Assembly (NCBI GenBank): GCA_963785815.1 | Contig: CAWAWN010000001.1 | Location: 1,364,001-1,428,000 of the forward strand | Source of the DNA: UBA4742 sp963785815 | Lineage (GTDB): Bacteria; Actinomycetota; Acidimicrobiia; Acidimicrobiales; Acidimicrobilacustridaceae | Length of the DNA: 64,000 bases | Direction of reading: 5' to 3' | Shown: positions 42,550-52,410 of the stretch, one piece after another | Position numbering within the stretch: the stretch's first letter is position 1 | Layout of the letters: every line of letters begins with the position of its first letter | The notes under the pieces: generated by a model | What the model was told of the DNA's origin: nothing | Seen by the model: only the letters and a program-made list of their open reading frames with translations | Database searches by the model: none | Made by a program: the position numbers and the translations under genes

Positions 42550-44642
42550 GCGCCCGCTCCGTCGTCAGCGACGGGCGCGGCGCCGGGCGGCAGCTCCCCG
42601 GTGGCCAGCAGGTGCTCGAAGCCCGCCTCGTCCAGCACCGGCACCCCCAGGTCCTGCGCCTTGGTGACCTTGGCCGCCCCGGGACTCTCGCCCACCACCA
42701 CCGCGGTGGTCTTCTTGGACACGCTGCTGGGGGCCTTGCCGCCGTGCGCCTTGATGGTGGCCTCGACCGCGTCTCGGGTGTAGCCGGCCAGCGTGCCGGT
42801 GACGACCACGGAGCGGCCCTCGAGCGTCTGGGCCGCCTCGGGAGGTGGCGGGCCCTCGAAGTTCACGCCGGCGGCACGCAGCCGCTCGATCAGGGCCCGG
42901 TTGCCGTCGAGGGCGAACCAGTCGTGCACGCTGGTGGCGATCACCTCCCCGACCTTGTCGACGGCCACCAGCTCGTCGACGGTGGCGGCCATGATGTGGT
43001 CGAGGTCGCCGAAGGCCCGGGCCAGCAGCTCGGCCCCGGCGTAGCCCAGGTGGCGGATGTTGAGGCCCACCAGCAGGTTGGGCAGGGGTCGGTGCCGCGA
43101 GGCGTCGATGGCGGCTCGGAGGTTGGCGATGGACACCTCGCCGTAGCCCTCGAGCTCGCCCACCCGTTCGAAGTCGAGCGTGTAGATGCTGGAGGGGTCC
43201 TCGAGCAGCCCGAGCTCGCGGAGGCGCCGCACGCTCTGCTCGCCGAACCCCTCGATGTCCATGGCCCCGCGGCTGGCGAAGTGCTCGATGCTGCCGGCCA
43301 CCCGAGCCGGGCAGGCCTCGTTGGGACAGCGGTGGTCGGCCTCGCCCTCGGGTCGCACGAGCGTGGTGCCACACACCGGGCACACCGTCGGGAACACCCA
43401 CTCGGCCAGCCCCTCGGGACGTTCGGCCAGCACCGGGCCGACCACCTCGGGGATGACGTCGCCGGCCTTGCGCACGATGACCACGTCGCCGGGGCGCACG
43501 TCCTTGGCCGCCACCTGGTCCTGGTTGTGGAGCGTGGCCACCCCGACGGTGGAGCCGCCCACGAAGACCGGCTCGAGCATGGCGAAGGGCGTGGCCCGAC
43601 CGGTGCGGCCGATGGAGACCTGGATGTCGACCAGCCGGGTGGTGCGCTCCTCGGGCGGGAACTTGTAGGCGATGGCCCACCGGGGAGCGTGGGTGGTGGA
43701 GCCCAGCTCGTTGCGCAGGGCCAGGTCGTCGACCTTGACCACCACCCCGTCGATCTCGTAGTCGAGGTCGTGGCGGTGCTGCTGCCAGTGCAGGCAGTGG
43801 GCGTAGACCGCGTCGAGCGAGGTGAGGTTCTGCACCTCGGGGTTGACCGGGAAGCCGAGGTCGTGCAGCCACGCCAGCGTCTCACCGTGGGTGCGGAACT
43901 CGGGCCCGCCATCGACCTGGCCCAACTGGTAGCTCCAGAACGACAGGTTGCGCGAGGCGGTGATCGCCGCGTCCTTCTGGCGCAGCGAGCCGGCCGCGGT
44001 GTTGCGCGGGTTGACGTAGGTGCGCAGCCCGGCCTCGACCTGCTCGGCGTTGAGGCGCTCGAACTCGGCGATGGGCATGTAGATCTCGCCTCGCACCTCG
44101 ACCACCGCGGGGGCGCCCCGGCCGAGCGTCCGAGGCAGCGCCTCGATGGTGCGCACGTTGGCGGTGACGTCCTCACCGGCGCGACCGTCGCCCCGGGTCG
44201 CGGCCTGCACCAGGCGGCCGCGCTCGTAGCGGATGGACACGGCCAGGCCGTCGATCTTGAGCTCGGCCACCAACCCCACCTGGTCGGCCGAGTCGCCCAG
44301 CTCGCCCAGGCGCCGGGCCAGCCGCTCGCCCCAGGCGTGCAGCTCGTCCGCCGACATGGCGTTGTCGAGCGACATCATCGGCACGGCGTGCACGACGGTG
44401 GTGAAGGTGGCCGACGGCGCGCCCCCGACGAGTTGGCTGGGCGAGTCCGGCGTGATCAGCTCGGGGAACTGCGCCTCGAGCTGCTGCAGCTCGCGCATGA
44501 GCGCGTCCCACTCGGCATCGGGGATCTCGGGCTCGTCGAGCTCGTAGTAGCGCTGGTTGTGGTGGCGGATGGCGGCCCGCAGCTCGTCGACGCGGTTGCC
44601 GGGATCGATCGGCGAGTCGTCTCCAGCAGCGCGACGCGGCAC
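42546..44642 (-). CDS. ligA: NAD-dependent DNA ligase
   Basis: LigA seals nicks in DNA replication and repair using NAD+. The 698-residue protein has the Ia domain (HHNQRYYELDEPEIPDAEWD near residue 27), the adenylation lysine in ELKIDGLA near 125, an OB fold, a four-cysteine zinc finger (CPVCGTTLV and CPNEACPARV near 405-430), HhH motifs and a C-terminal BRCT domain (about 610-690, VVTGTLAGYTRDAVEATIKA). The GTG at 44642 has TAGGGT 6 nt upstream, suggesting a leaderless mRNA. The HAD gene follows with a 4-nt overlap. Confidence 0.97.
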   Translation of the reverse strand: MPRRAAGDDSPIDPGNRVDELRAAIRHHNQRYYELDEPEIPDAEWDALMRELQQLEAQFPELITPDSPSQLVGGAPSATFTTVVHAVPMMSLDNAMSADELHAWGERLARRLGELGDSADQVGLVAELKIDGLAVSIRYERGRLVQAATRGDGRAGEDVTANVRTIEALPRTLGRGAPAVVEVRGEIYMPIAEFERLNAEQVEAGLRTYVNPRNTAAGSLRQKDAAITASRNLSFWSYQLGQVDGGPEFRTHGETLAWLHDLGFPVNPEVQNLTSLDAVYAHCLHWQQHRHDLDYEIDGVVVKVDDLALRNELGSTTHAPRWAIAYKFPPEERTTRLVDIQVSIGRTGRATPFAMLEPVFVGGSTVGVATLHNQDQVAAKDVRPGDVVIVRKAGDVIPEVVGPVLAERPEGLAEWVFPTVCPVCGTTLVRPEGEADHRCPNEACPARVAGSIEHFASRGAMDIEGFGEQSVRRLRELGLLEDPSSIYTLDFERVGELEGYGEVSIANLRAAIDASRHRPLPNLLVGLNIRHLGYAGAELLARAFGDLDHIMAATVDELVAVDKVGEVIATSVHDWFALDGNRALIERLRAAGVNFEGPPPPEAAQTLEGRSVVVTGTLAGYTRDAVEATIKAHGGKAPSSVSKKTTAVVVGESPGAAKVTKAQDLGVPVLDEAGFEHLLATGELPPGAAPVADDGAGA

Positions 44643-44771
44643 CTATGCACCCTACCGAAGGCCTACGACAGTCTCGGAAGGCGCAGCCCGCCAGGGCGGA
44701 GCCGCTGGGGGGATGGCACGCGGATGCCGAAGGCGCCCGCCGGGAGGCTTGCCGACCAGAGAGCCAGTGGA

Positions 44772-45791
44772 TCAGGCTCCCACGGACAGGCGGACGCCGA
44801 TGGCCTGGTCGTGCAGGCGCTCGGCCAACCGGTTGGTGAACTCGAGCACCTGCTCGGCCTGGGTCACGCCGTGGCGGTAGAGCCCGCAGGCCGGGGTGAT
44901 CATGGCCTGGGTGCGCAGGCGGGCCGGATCGCATCCCCCGCCGGTCACCAGCTCGCACCACACGGCCGACAGCTGCCGCCACAGCCGCTCGACGGTGGTG
45001 CCCAGCGGCCGGTCGGTGGGCACCGCCCCCCAGGCCAGCCACCCACCGCGCTCGAGGAAGCCGGCCACCGCCCCGGCCGAGGTCTCGATGCCGGCGTCGA
45101 GGGGCAGCGACAGGATGTGGGCCCCGGCCTGCAGCAGCAACCGCCAGTCGGCCGTGCCGCAGCAGTGCAGGCCGGTGGTGGCCAGCCGCTCGAGCTGGGC
45201 CAGGGTGCCCGACACCAGGTCGATGGCGTCGAGCGCGGCGATCGGGAACCCCGGATCCATGGCCCCGATCAGGCTGGGCTCGTCCACGAAGGCCACCACC
45301 TCGGCCTGGGGCACCCGACCGCCCACGTACTGGACCAGCGCGCGGGCGCGCCGCTCGGTCGCCGCCCCCGACACCCGGAAGGCCAGCTCGGCCGGCACCC
45401 CCGCAGCGTGCAGCGCCACCCCGAAGGTCACGGGCCCGGTCAGCGACACCTTGATGGGTCCACGGCGATCAGCCACCGCGGTCAGGAAGGCGCGCAGGCC
45501 CACGAAGCTGTCGGAGGCAAAGCCGGGATCGACCAGCGGCGCCTCGGGGTCGAGCGCGGCGATGTCGACCTCCATCGACCCGTCCGGGCGCAGGGTCACG
45601 CCCGGGACCCCGCATGCGGCCTGGGCGATCATGCCCTCGGCGCGCGACCGGGCCGGCAGCGAGGGTGCCGCGGGCAGCCCGTGCTGGTGGCGCAGGATGA
45701 AGTCGACGGCCTCCCCCGGGTCGCAGTGGGGCAGGCTGCCGATCGACGTGGCCAGCCCCACGGGCAACGGGACCAGACGATCATCTGCCAC
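44772..45791 (-). CDS. MetE C-terminal-like methyltransferase (methionine-synthase-related)
   Basis: This 339-residue protein resembles only the C-terminal, catalytic half of cobalamin-independent methionine synthase. It has TSIGSLPHCDPGEAVDFILR near residue 12, VSLTGPVTFG near 120, the zinc-ligand block GLHCCGTADW near 210 and a last cysteine in TPACGLYRHG near 305. The N-terminal half of MetE is missing, as in the short methyltransferase beside ligA in mycobacteria. The methyl donor and acceptor are unknown. GTG at 45791 was chosen (GGGGGG lies upstream); a GTG at 45806 is possible. It lies upstream of ligA on the same strand, after a 129-nt gap. Confidence 0.78.
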   Translation of the reverse strand: MADDRLVPLPVGLATSIGSLPHCDPGEAVDFILRHQHGLPAAPSLPARSRAEGMIAQAACGVPGVTLRPDGSMEVDIAALDPEAPLVDPGFASDSFVGLRAFLTAVADRRGPIKVSLTGPVTFGVALHAAGVPAELAFRVSGAATERRARALVQYVGGRVPQAEVVAFVDEPSLIGAMDPGFPIAALDAIDLVSGTLAQLERLATTGLHCCGTADWRLLLQAGAHILSLPLDAGIETSAGAVAGFLERGGWLAWGAVPTDRPLGTTVERLWRQLSAVWCELVTGGGCDPARLRTQAMITPACGLYRHGVTQAEQVLEFTNRLAERLHDQAIGVRLSVGA

Positions 45792-45914
45792 TCGAGCACC
45801 CCCCACGATGGTCCGCGGAACCGGTCTCGGCCCGTGGTAGCAGGATCGGCACCGAACCTGCATTCCTGAGCTATGGAATAGCCACGGGGGAGGTGGATAC
45901 GCAAATCTTCGAGG

Positions 45915-46823
45915 ATGACCGAGGCCTCTCGACGCGTCAGCTGGCGCTCCCACCTGGGACGGTGGGGCCTGGCCGCCGCCTGGGTGCTGCTCCCGCTGGT
46001 GTCCGGGCCGTCCCTGGCCGCCGCCCTCGATCCGCGCAGCTCCCTGTTCCGCTCGGCCGTCTCGGTCGTCCTGTGGGCGGGGTGGGCCGCCGGTCTGGCC
46101 GCCACCCTGATCCCCCGGACCGTCACGTTGACCGCGGTGCGCATCGCAGGGCCTGCGCTGGTGGTGGGCGCCGCCTGGGCCGCGGCGGCCACCCCCTCCC
46201 CCGGCACCCGCGACGTCGTGTCGGTGGCCTACGCCGCGCTGGTGGCCGTGATCGCCTTCACCCCGGCGACGGGTCTCGCCTTCGTCAACGGATCCGCCTA
46301 CGGCCTGGAGCGCCGCCTGCCGCTGCGACCCCCCGGCGCGCTGGTGCTCGGCCCCATCGAGCTGGCCTGGGCCGTGGTGGTGTGCGGGTTCACGGCCGGA
46401 CCGTTGCTGCTCGCCGACTGCCAGTGGATCCTGGGCGCCCTGCTGGTCATCGTGGGGTGGCCGGCGGCGGTGTGGACCTCCCGCTCGCTGCACATCCTGA
46501 GTCGGCGCTGGTTGGTGTTCACCCCCGCCGGACTCGTCCTGCACGACCAGCTGGCCGCCGTCGAGTCGGTGCTGGTGATCCGCCAGCACCTGGCTGCCAT
46601 CGGCCCCGCGCTCGTGGGCAGCGACGCCCGTGACCTGACCCTGGGGGCGTTCGGTCTGGCCCTCGAGGTGCGCCTGACCGAGCCCCTGCCCATGAGCCCG
46701 TCGCCGCGCCGGCGCCTGCGCTCGCGCGACGAGGTCACCACCGAGGAGATCACGGCCTTCCTGTTCACGCCCACCCGACCCGGCACCGTGCTGGCCGATG
46801 CAGCCAAACGCGGGATGGGCTGA
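45915..46823 (+). CDS. Conserved-looking membrane protein of unknown function
   Basis: This 302-residue protein has four or five membrane helices (for example GLAAAWVLLPLVSGPSLAAA and LVVGAAWAAAATP), then a cytoplasmic C-terminal half beginning SRRWLVFTPAGLVLHDQLAA, a strand pattern seen in proteins with a PH-like tail. The tail ends with a basic stretch (PSPRRRLRSRDEVTTEEI). GAGG lies just before the ATG. It diverges from the MetE-like gene and converges with the exoprotein gene. No family was recognised. Confidence 0.65.
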   Translation: MTEASRRVSWRSHLGRWGLAAAWVLLPLVSGPSLAAALDPRSSLFRSAVSVVLWAGWAAGLAATLIPRTVTLTAVRIAGPALVVGAAWAAAATPSPGTRDVVSVAYAALVAVIAFTPATGLAFVNGSAYGLERRLPLRPPGALVLGPIELAWAVVVCGFTAGPLLLADCQWILGALLVIVGWPAAVWTSRSLHILSRRWLVFTPAGLVLHDQLAAVESVLVIRQHLAAIGPALVGSDARDLTLGAFGLALEVRLTEPLPMSPSPRRRLRSRDEVTTEEITAFLFTPTRPGTVLADAAKRGMG

Positions 46824-46865
46824 GCGCGAGCCGCCACGCCAGGCGGGGGCCGCGCCCGCGCCAGG

Positions 46866-49800
46866 TCACGACGAGGCGAAGTAGCCCACCACGTCGGCGA
46901 TGACGTCGACCTGGCCGCTCAGGTTGTAGATGTCGACCTTCCCCGCGCCCGACAGCGGGAGCATCGCCAGGTTGGGGATGGTCTGGCCGGCCACGAAGTT
47001 CAGGTTCGACGCGGTGGGCCGCGACGCACCGTCGGGGTAGACGGTGAGGAACGAGGACTGGGTCGGGCCCGTGGCCGTGACGTTCATCACCACCGCGTGG
47101 CCCGCGGGCACCGCCGGGGTGCCGGCGCCGGAGACCGTCACCGTGCGGGCCTGGTTCGGTCCCCACGGCCCGCTCAGCCCGTTGCCGACCCGATCGTCGA
47201 GGATGCGCGTCGGCGCCAGGGCGTGGAACCGGTCACCGGTGTTGGCGTCGAAGTAGCCGGTCACGTCGGCCACGACATCGACGTGACCACTGAAGTTGTA
47301 GAAGGTGACGTCGCCCCCGGTGCCGACCTGGATGGTGGCCAGGTTGGCGATGGTCTCACCCGCGGTGAAGTTGAGGTTCGAGGCCAACGGCTGGGCGGAG
47401 CCGGTCGGGTACACGGTGAGATACGAGCTGGTGGACGGGCCCACCGTGGTGACGTTCAACACCACGCCGGTGGCGGTCGAGGGCACACCGCCCACTCCCG
47501 TCACCTTGAGGGTCCGGGCGTTGGCCGCCCCGGCCTGCAGGGGGCTGCCCCAGCCACCCGTGGCCGTGCGCGAGTCCAGCAGGCGGGCGGGGGTCACCCC
47601 GTTGAAGAACGCACCGTCGCTCTGGGTGCCGTCGTCGTAGTAGCCCACCGCGTCGGCGATGACGGCCGTCGACCCGGCGTGGTTGTAGAAGGAGACCTGG
47701 TGGTTGGTCCCGATCTTCACGGTGACCAGGTTGGCGATGGTCTCCCCCGGCACGTAGTTGAGGTTCGAGGCGGTGGGGACCGACTGGCCGGAGGGGTACA
47801 CGCTCAGATACGAGCTGGCGGTCGGGCTGGCCACGGTGACGTTGAGCACCACCGCCGACGCGTTCGACGGGATGGTCGGGGTCACGGTCAGGGCCCGGCT
47901 GGTGTTGCTGCCCAGCGGCGCGTTCCAACCGCCGGTGCTGGTGCGCGAGTCGAGCAGCCGCACCGGAGCCATGGGGTGGAACTCCGCCCCGAGCGTCCCG
48001 ACGGTGAACTTGCGACACGACGAGATGCCCTGGGCGTTGGCCGAGCCGTCCAGCGAGGTGACGTCCCAGTAGTAGGTGCCGTCGGCCAGCAGGGTGGTGG
48101 GCGCCCAGGCCGTCATGACCGTGGTCACGGGGTAGGACGAGACCGATCCGATGCAGGAGGCCGACGAGGAGATGTTGATCCGGTACTGGGACGCTCCCGG
48201 TGAGGGCTCCCAGGTGAACAGCAGCTGGTTGGCCGTCACGTTGGCACTGGCGGCTGGCGAGTCGAGCACCGGCGCCGCCGGCGTCAGCGTGAACAGCCGG
48301 AGCCCGGTGTTGTCCACGGCCGACCAGGGACCGGCCCGGCCGGCCACGTCGATCCGGCGTAGGCGCCAGCCGTAGGTGCCCGGGGCGATGGTCACGGTCG
48401 GGGTGTAAGCCGTCGTCTCGGTCTGGACGTCGACGATCCGGTTGGCGGTGCTCAGCGGCGAACCGGTGTTCTTGTAGATCTCGATCTCGTACTTGTTGGC
48501 GAACAGCTGCGACGCCCAGGTGAACGACGGCACGCCGGCCACCGTCTGGCCGTTGGTCGGCGTGGTCAGCGACACCTCAGGTGAGGTCTTCTGCGTGACC
48601 GTGAAGGTGTCGCTCCAGGTGAGGCTGTTGGTGCTGTGGTCGATGGCCTGCACCCGCCAGTAGATGGGACCGTCGGGCAGTGTGGTCGACGAGATGGTGT
48701 AGGTGGTCTGGTCCACCGTGGCCTGGTTGAGGATGGACGAGAAGTCAGGCACCGTGGCGATCTGGATGTGGTACTGCTGCGCCTCCTGGTCGGGTGGGCA
48801 CGGCTGGGGATCCGAACCGTCCGACGGGAACGGGCACGAGTCGGGCATCCCCAGGTTCGTGGTCAGGTAGTCGGTCCACGAGAAGCTGAGCTGGTTCGAG
48901 TTGGTGGCCGTTCCACTCGCGGCGACGGTGGTGTAGGCCGTGCCATCGGTGGTGGTCTGGACGGACAGCCCACTCACGGCTGGCGACTCCTTGCGGAAGG
49001 TGAACACCGGCGAGCTGTCGGTTCCCGCGAAGGTGGAGGGCTCGGGCCCGCAGTGGCTGGTGGTGGCGTAGCAGGGTCGGGCGTACCAGTAGGTCGACTG
49101 ACCGGCCTGGCTGTCGGGCAGGGACAGGGTGGGCGTGAGCGTCGAGTACGACGTCTGCCAGGTCTCGGTGATGTGGGTGAAGTTCACGTCGGTGGCCAGA
49201 TAGACGATGTACAGGGTGGCCCCGGGCACCGAGTTCCACTGGAGGGTGGGGGTGTCGCCGACCGTCGGACACGGGTCGGCCACGGCCGAGCAGTTGTTGG
49301 GCGCGGTGAGCGACGTCGTGGGCAGGCTCTGCACCACGAAGGTGCTGGCCAGGCCGGTGACGGTGGTGGCGCCGCTGGTGGCCACCACCTGCCAGTCGTA
49401 GGTGCCGATGGCCGGGTCGAACCCGGGATAGCTGTAGGAGGCGGTGTTGAGGTTGCTGACCAGCGTCTGGAAGGTGGGCGTGCCGTGGACGCGGTACTGG
49501 ATCGAGTAGCTCCAGGTGCCGAAGTCGGTGCCCATGGCCTGCCAGCTCAGGTTGGGCACGTGGTCGGCGCTGGTGCCCGCCGGCGTGATGGGGTCGGGCG
49601 AGGCGTGGGCCGTCGGGGCGGTGGCGGTGAACGAGAAGGTGGAGCCGGGGACGGGGCCGACCTGGTTGTTGCCGTCGATGGTCTGCACGTACCACTGGTA
49701 GGTCTGGCCCACGGTCAGCGCCTGGGGCACGTACGAGCTGTTGTAGGTGTTGGCGCTCTCGGTGATCGTCCCGTTGTGCAGGACGGTGACCTTGTACTGG

Positions 49801-51173
49801 CCGATGTTGGCGTCGGCGTGCCAGGTGAGCACCGGGGAGCTGGTCGAGGCGCCATCGCTCGGCGTCGCCAGGCTGACGGCCGGCGGGGCGTACACGAAGC
49901 TGAACGTCGTCGACCACAGGCCGTTGACCCCCACCGGGTGGTCGATGGGCCGGACGCGCCAGTAGTAGAGGGTCCCCGGGGTGGGATCGATGTCGCTGCA
50001 GCCCTGGGCGTAGGGGGTGACCAGCGTGTGGTTGGTGCTGCACTGCTGGAAGGACGCCGGCGAGAAGTTGACGTCGGTGCCCACCTCGATCTGGTAGTCG
50101 CTGGCCAGGCGGACGGGCGTCCAGGAGAAGTCCGGTTCGGTCACCGCGTAGTTGGCGTCCGTGGGCGTCAGCAGGGTGACTCGGTTGTTCGGCGGCGAGT
50201 CGGGCGCCGGCCAGGCCCGGGTGAAGGTGCGGATCTGCGACCAGCCGCTGAACGTGCCGGCCGCGTTCCTGCCCCGGACGCGCCAGTAGTAGGTGCCGTT
50301 GTTGAAGGTGGAGGCGGGCGACCACTGGACCGAGTCGATGGTGACGTCGGCGGTGAGCGTGCCGGTGAAGTTGATGTTCGGGCTGACCTGGAGCTCGTAC
50401 TGCGGCGCGCCGTTCAGCGCCCCCCACGAGAGCACGACCTGCTCGATGGTGGCCGTGTCAGCCGGGGACTGCAGCTCGGGCACGGCGGGCCAGGAGTACT
50501 GATAGGTGGCGGTGCCGTCGTCGCAGGTGCCGTCCGACCACTGCGTGTCGAGGTTCCCCGCGGTGACGCCCTGCACCCGCCAGTAGAACGTCTGGCCGAC
50601 GGGCTGGGGGGTGGTGAGCGTGTAGGAGGTCTGGACCGTGCTGGTGTTGAGCACGGTGGTGGTGAAGTTGGAGGCCGCCGAGACCTGCACGTTGTAGCTC
50701 TTGGCGCCGGCCAGGGCCTGCCAGGCCAGCGTGGGCGGGTCGTCGGGGAACACCAGCGTCTGGTTGCAGGTGGGGCTGACCTGCGTCGGCCCTGGTGGGG
50801 TGGTCCGGGTGAAGGTCCAGGTGCTGCTCCACGGCCCGGTGCTGTTGGATGCGTCGGTGGCGTCGACCCGCCAGTAGTAGACGACGTTGAGGGCCAGATC
50901 GCTGGTCGGCGTGGCGTAGGTGTTGGTGGTGCTGGTGTTGTACACGGTCGAGCTGAAGCTCGACGTCGTCGAGATCTGCACCTGGTACTTGACCGCCGAG
51001 GAGGTGACGTCCCAGTGCAGCGTCGGGTTCGTCGCGGAGGTCCCTCCGTCCGCCGGCGACTCCTGCGTGGGTGCAGCCGGCGTGGCGCCCGCCGGGCTGG
51101 CGGCCAGCAGCGGGAACAAGGCGGCGAGCAACGTGGCCGAAACCAGGGCGATGAGGATCCTGCGCATGCGCAT
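46866..51173 (-). CDS. Large secreted repeat protein with FnIII-like modules
   Basis: This exoprotein of about 1435 residues has a signal peptide (MRMRRILIALVSATLLAALF, cleavage after SPAGA). About ten FnIII-like modules of about 100 residues follow, each built as L-x-W ... Y-x-V-Q-I-S ... YYWRVxAxD. The C-terminal 370 residues are three modules starting RLLDSRT-x-GGW, then VVLNVT, SYLxVYPxG, ASNLNxxxGETIANL and ending in GYYD/GYFD/GYFA, a repeat known from large actinobacterial surface proteins. There is no sortase motif or membrane anchor. ATG 51173 was chosen over 51233 because it directly begins the signal peptide. It is likely cell-wall associated or released; no enzyme domain is seen. 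Confidence 0.85.
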   Translation of the reverse strand: MRMRRILIALVSATLLAALFPLLAASPAGATPAAPTQESPADGGTSATNPTLHWDVTSSAVKYQVQISTTSSFSSTVYNTSTTNTYATPTSDLALNVVYYWRVDATDASNSTGPWSSTWTFTRTTPPGPTQVSPTCNQTLVFPDDPPTLAWQALAGAKSYNVQVSAASNFTTTVLNTSTVQTSYTLTTPQPVGQTFYWRVQGVTAGNLDTQWSDGTCDDGTATYQYSWPAVPELQSPADTATIEQVVLSWGALNGAPQYELQVSPNINFTGTLTADVTIDSVQWSPASTFNNGTYYWRVRGRNAAGTFSGWSQIRTFTRAWPAPDSPPNNRVTLLTPTDANYAVTEPDFSWTPVRLASDYQIEVGTDVNFSPASFQQCSTNHTLVTPYAQGCSDIDPTPGTLYYWRVRPIDHPVGVNGLWSTTFSFVYAPPAVSLATPSDGASTSSPVLTWHADANIGQYKVTVLHNGTITESANTYNSSYVPQALTVGQTYQWYVQTIDGNNQVGPVPGSTFSFTATAPTAHASPDPITPAGTSADHVPNLSWQAMGTDFGTWSYSIQYRVHGTPTFQTLVSNLNTASYSYPGFDPAIGTYDWQVVATSGATTVTGLASTFVVQSLPTTSLTAPNNCSAVADPCPTVGDTPTLQWNSVPGATLYIVYLATDVNFTHITETWQTSYSTLTPTLSLPDSQAGQSTYWYARPCYATTSHCGPEPSTFAGTDSSPVFTFRKESPAVSGLSVQTTTDGTAYTTVAASGTATNSNQLSFSWTDYLTTNLGMPDSCPFPSDGSDPQPCPPDQEAQQYHIQIATVPDFSSILNQATVDQTTYTISSTTLPDGPIYWRVQAIDHSTNSLTWSDTFTVTQKTSPEVSLTTPTNGQTVAGVPSFTWASQLFANKYEIEIYKNTGSPLSTANRIVDVQTETTAYTPTVTIAPGTYGWRLRRIDVAGRAGPWSAVDNTGLRLFTLTPAAPVLDSPAASANVTANQLLFTWEPSPGASQYRINISSSASCIGSVSSYPVTTVMTAWAPTTLLADGTYYWDVTSLDGSANAQGISSCRKFTVGTLGAEFHPMAPVRLLDSRTSTGGWNAPLGSNTSRALTVTPTIPSNASAVVLNVTVASPTASSYLSVYPSGQSVPTASNLNYVPGETIANLVTVKIGTNHQVSFYNHAGSTAVIADAVGYYDDGTQSDGAFFNGVTPARLLDSRTATGGWGSPLQAGAANARTLKVTGVGGVPSTATGVVLNVTTVGPSTSSYLTVYPTGSAQPLASNLNFTAGETIANLATIQVGTGGDVTFYNFSGHVDVVADVTGYFDANTGDRFHALAPTRILDDRVGNGLSGPWGPNQARTVTVSGAGTPAVPAGHAVVMNVTATGPTQSSFLTVYPDGASRPTASNLNFVAGQTIPNLAMLPLSGAGKVDIYNLSGQVDVIADVVGYFASS

Positions 51174-51254
51174 GAAGTGGACCAGCCTTCCAATTCTGCA
51201 CCCACGGAGAGTGCTGCGACCCCCACACTCCATGGGGAGTCAGGGCGCCGTACT

Positions 51255-52403
51255 CTACCCCATGCAGTTCGGCGCCAGCCTGGTAGGGGTCACGATCCCG
51301 CCGCCCACCACCAGGTCGTCCTGGTAGATCACCACGCTCTGACCGGGCGCCACCCGAGGCTGGGGTCCCTCCAGCCACGTGAGCTCGACGGTGGGGCCCG
51401 CTCCTGCGTGGCCATCGGCACGGACGTCGGGGACGGTGGTCGCCTCCTGGACCGGCCCGAGCGCCACCGGCCGGGGTCGGCCATGGGCGCTGCACTGGGC
51501 CACCAGCGGCGCGCCGCTCGCCCGCGGAACACGAGGATCGGGTCCGGCGCCCGTGGCCCACACCAGGTCCCCGATCACCACCGACGAGGTGGCCAGCGCC
51601 TCGACGGGACCGACGCGCACCTGGCGAGCAGCCACGTCGACGTCGACCACGTAGCGGCCGGCCTCCTGGCCCGACAGGCCCAGGCCCCGGCGCTGGCCCA
51701 CCGTGACCAGCTCGACGGCGTCGACCTGGCCGATGCGGCGGCCGGCGGCGTCCACCACCCGACCGGGGTGCAGCGCGATGCGCGGCCCCAGGAACGCTCG
51801 ACGGCCGGCCGAGGCGGTGATGAAGCACACGTCCTGGCTGTCGGGCTTGGTGGCGGTGCGCAGCCCGAGGCGCGCCGCCTCGGCCCGGACCTCGGTCTTG
51901 GTCATCTCCCCCACCGGGAACCACACCCGCTCGAGCCACGACGGTTGGATCACGTAGAGCACGTAGCTCTGGTCCTTGGCGGTGTCCGCCCCGCGGGCCA
52001 GACGGCGCCGACCGAGCGGGTCGATGACGACGCGGGCGTGGTGGCCGGTGGCCACACCCTCGAAGCCGAGCGCCTCGGCCCGGCGGAGCAGCCGATCGAA
52101 CTTCAGGTGCCGGTTGCACTCGATGCACGGGTTGGGTGTGCGCCCGGCGGCGTGGTCGGTCACGTAGGGGTCGACGACCCGGGCACCGAAGTCGTCGGCG
52201 AAGTTGAAGACCAGGTGGTCGACGCCCAGGTGCTGGGCCGCCCGGCGGGCGTCGTCCACGTCGCTGACCGAGCAGCAGCCCGAGTCGCTGTCGCCGCCCC
52301 ACAGCTTGAGGGTCACGCCGGTGACGTCGTGGCCGTCGGCCACCAGCCGGGCGGCGGCGACCGACGAGTCCACCCCGCCGGACATGGCCACCAGGAGCTT
52401 CAT
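51255..52403 (-). CDS. mnmA: tRNA-specific 2-thiouridylase
   Basis: MnmA thiolates U34 of tRNA(Lys/Glu/Gln) using sulfur passed from a cysteine desulfurase. The 382-residue protein has the PP-loop AMSGGVDSSVAAARL at residue 6, NPCIECNRHLKFD near 98 carrying the first catalytic cysteine, GHHARV, and SQDVCFI near 200 carrying the second. It starts 7 nt after the iscS stop, so donor and acceptor enzymes are co-expressed. Confidence 0.97.
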   Translation of the reverse strand: MKLLVAMSGGVDSSVAAARLVADGHDVTGVTLKLWGGDSDSGCCSVSDVDDARRAAQHLGVDHLVFNFADDFGARVVDPYVTDHAAGRTPNPCIECNRHLKFDRLLRRAEALGFEGVATGHHARVVIDPLGRRRLARGADTAKDQSYVLYVIQPSWLERVWFPVGEMTKTEVRAEAARLGLRTATKPDSQDVCFITASAGRRAFLGPRIALHPGRVVDAAGRRIGQVDAVELVTVGQRRGLGLSGQEAGRYVVDVDVAARQVRVGPVEALATSSVVIGDLVWATGAGPDPRVPRASGAPLVAQCSAHGRPRPVALGPVQEATTVPDVRADGHAGAGPTVELTWLEGPQPRVAPGQSVVIYQDDLVVGGGIVTPTRLAPNCMG

Positions 52404-52410
52404 CGCCGGC

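Noticed and set aside
42465..45869. An ORF of 1134 codons on the plus strand
   Set aside because: It runs antisense to ligA, the HAD gene and the MetE-like gene, and its translation is low-complexity His/Gly/Asp-rich sequence typical of shadow frames in GC-rich DNA.
45862..45882. Small dyads near GCTATGGAATAGC between the MetE-like gene and the 45915 gene
   Set aside because: The arms are only five bases long and no promoter element could be aligned to them.
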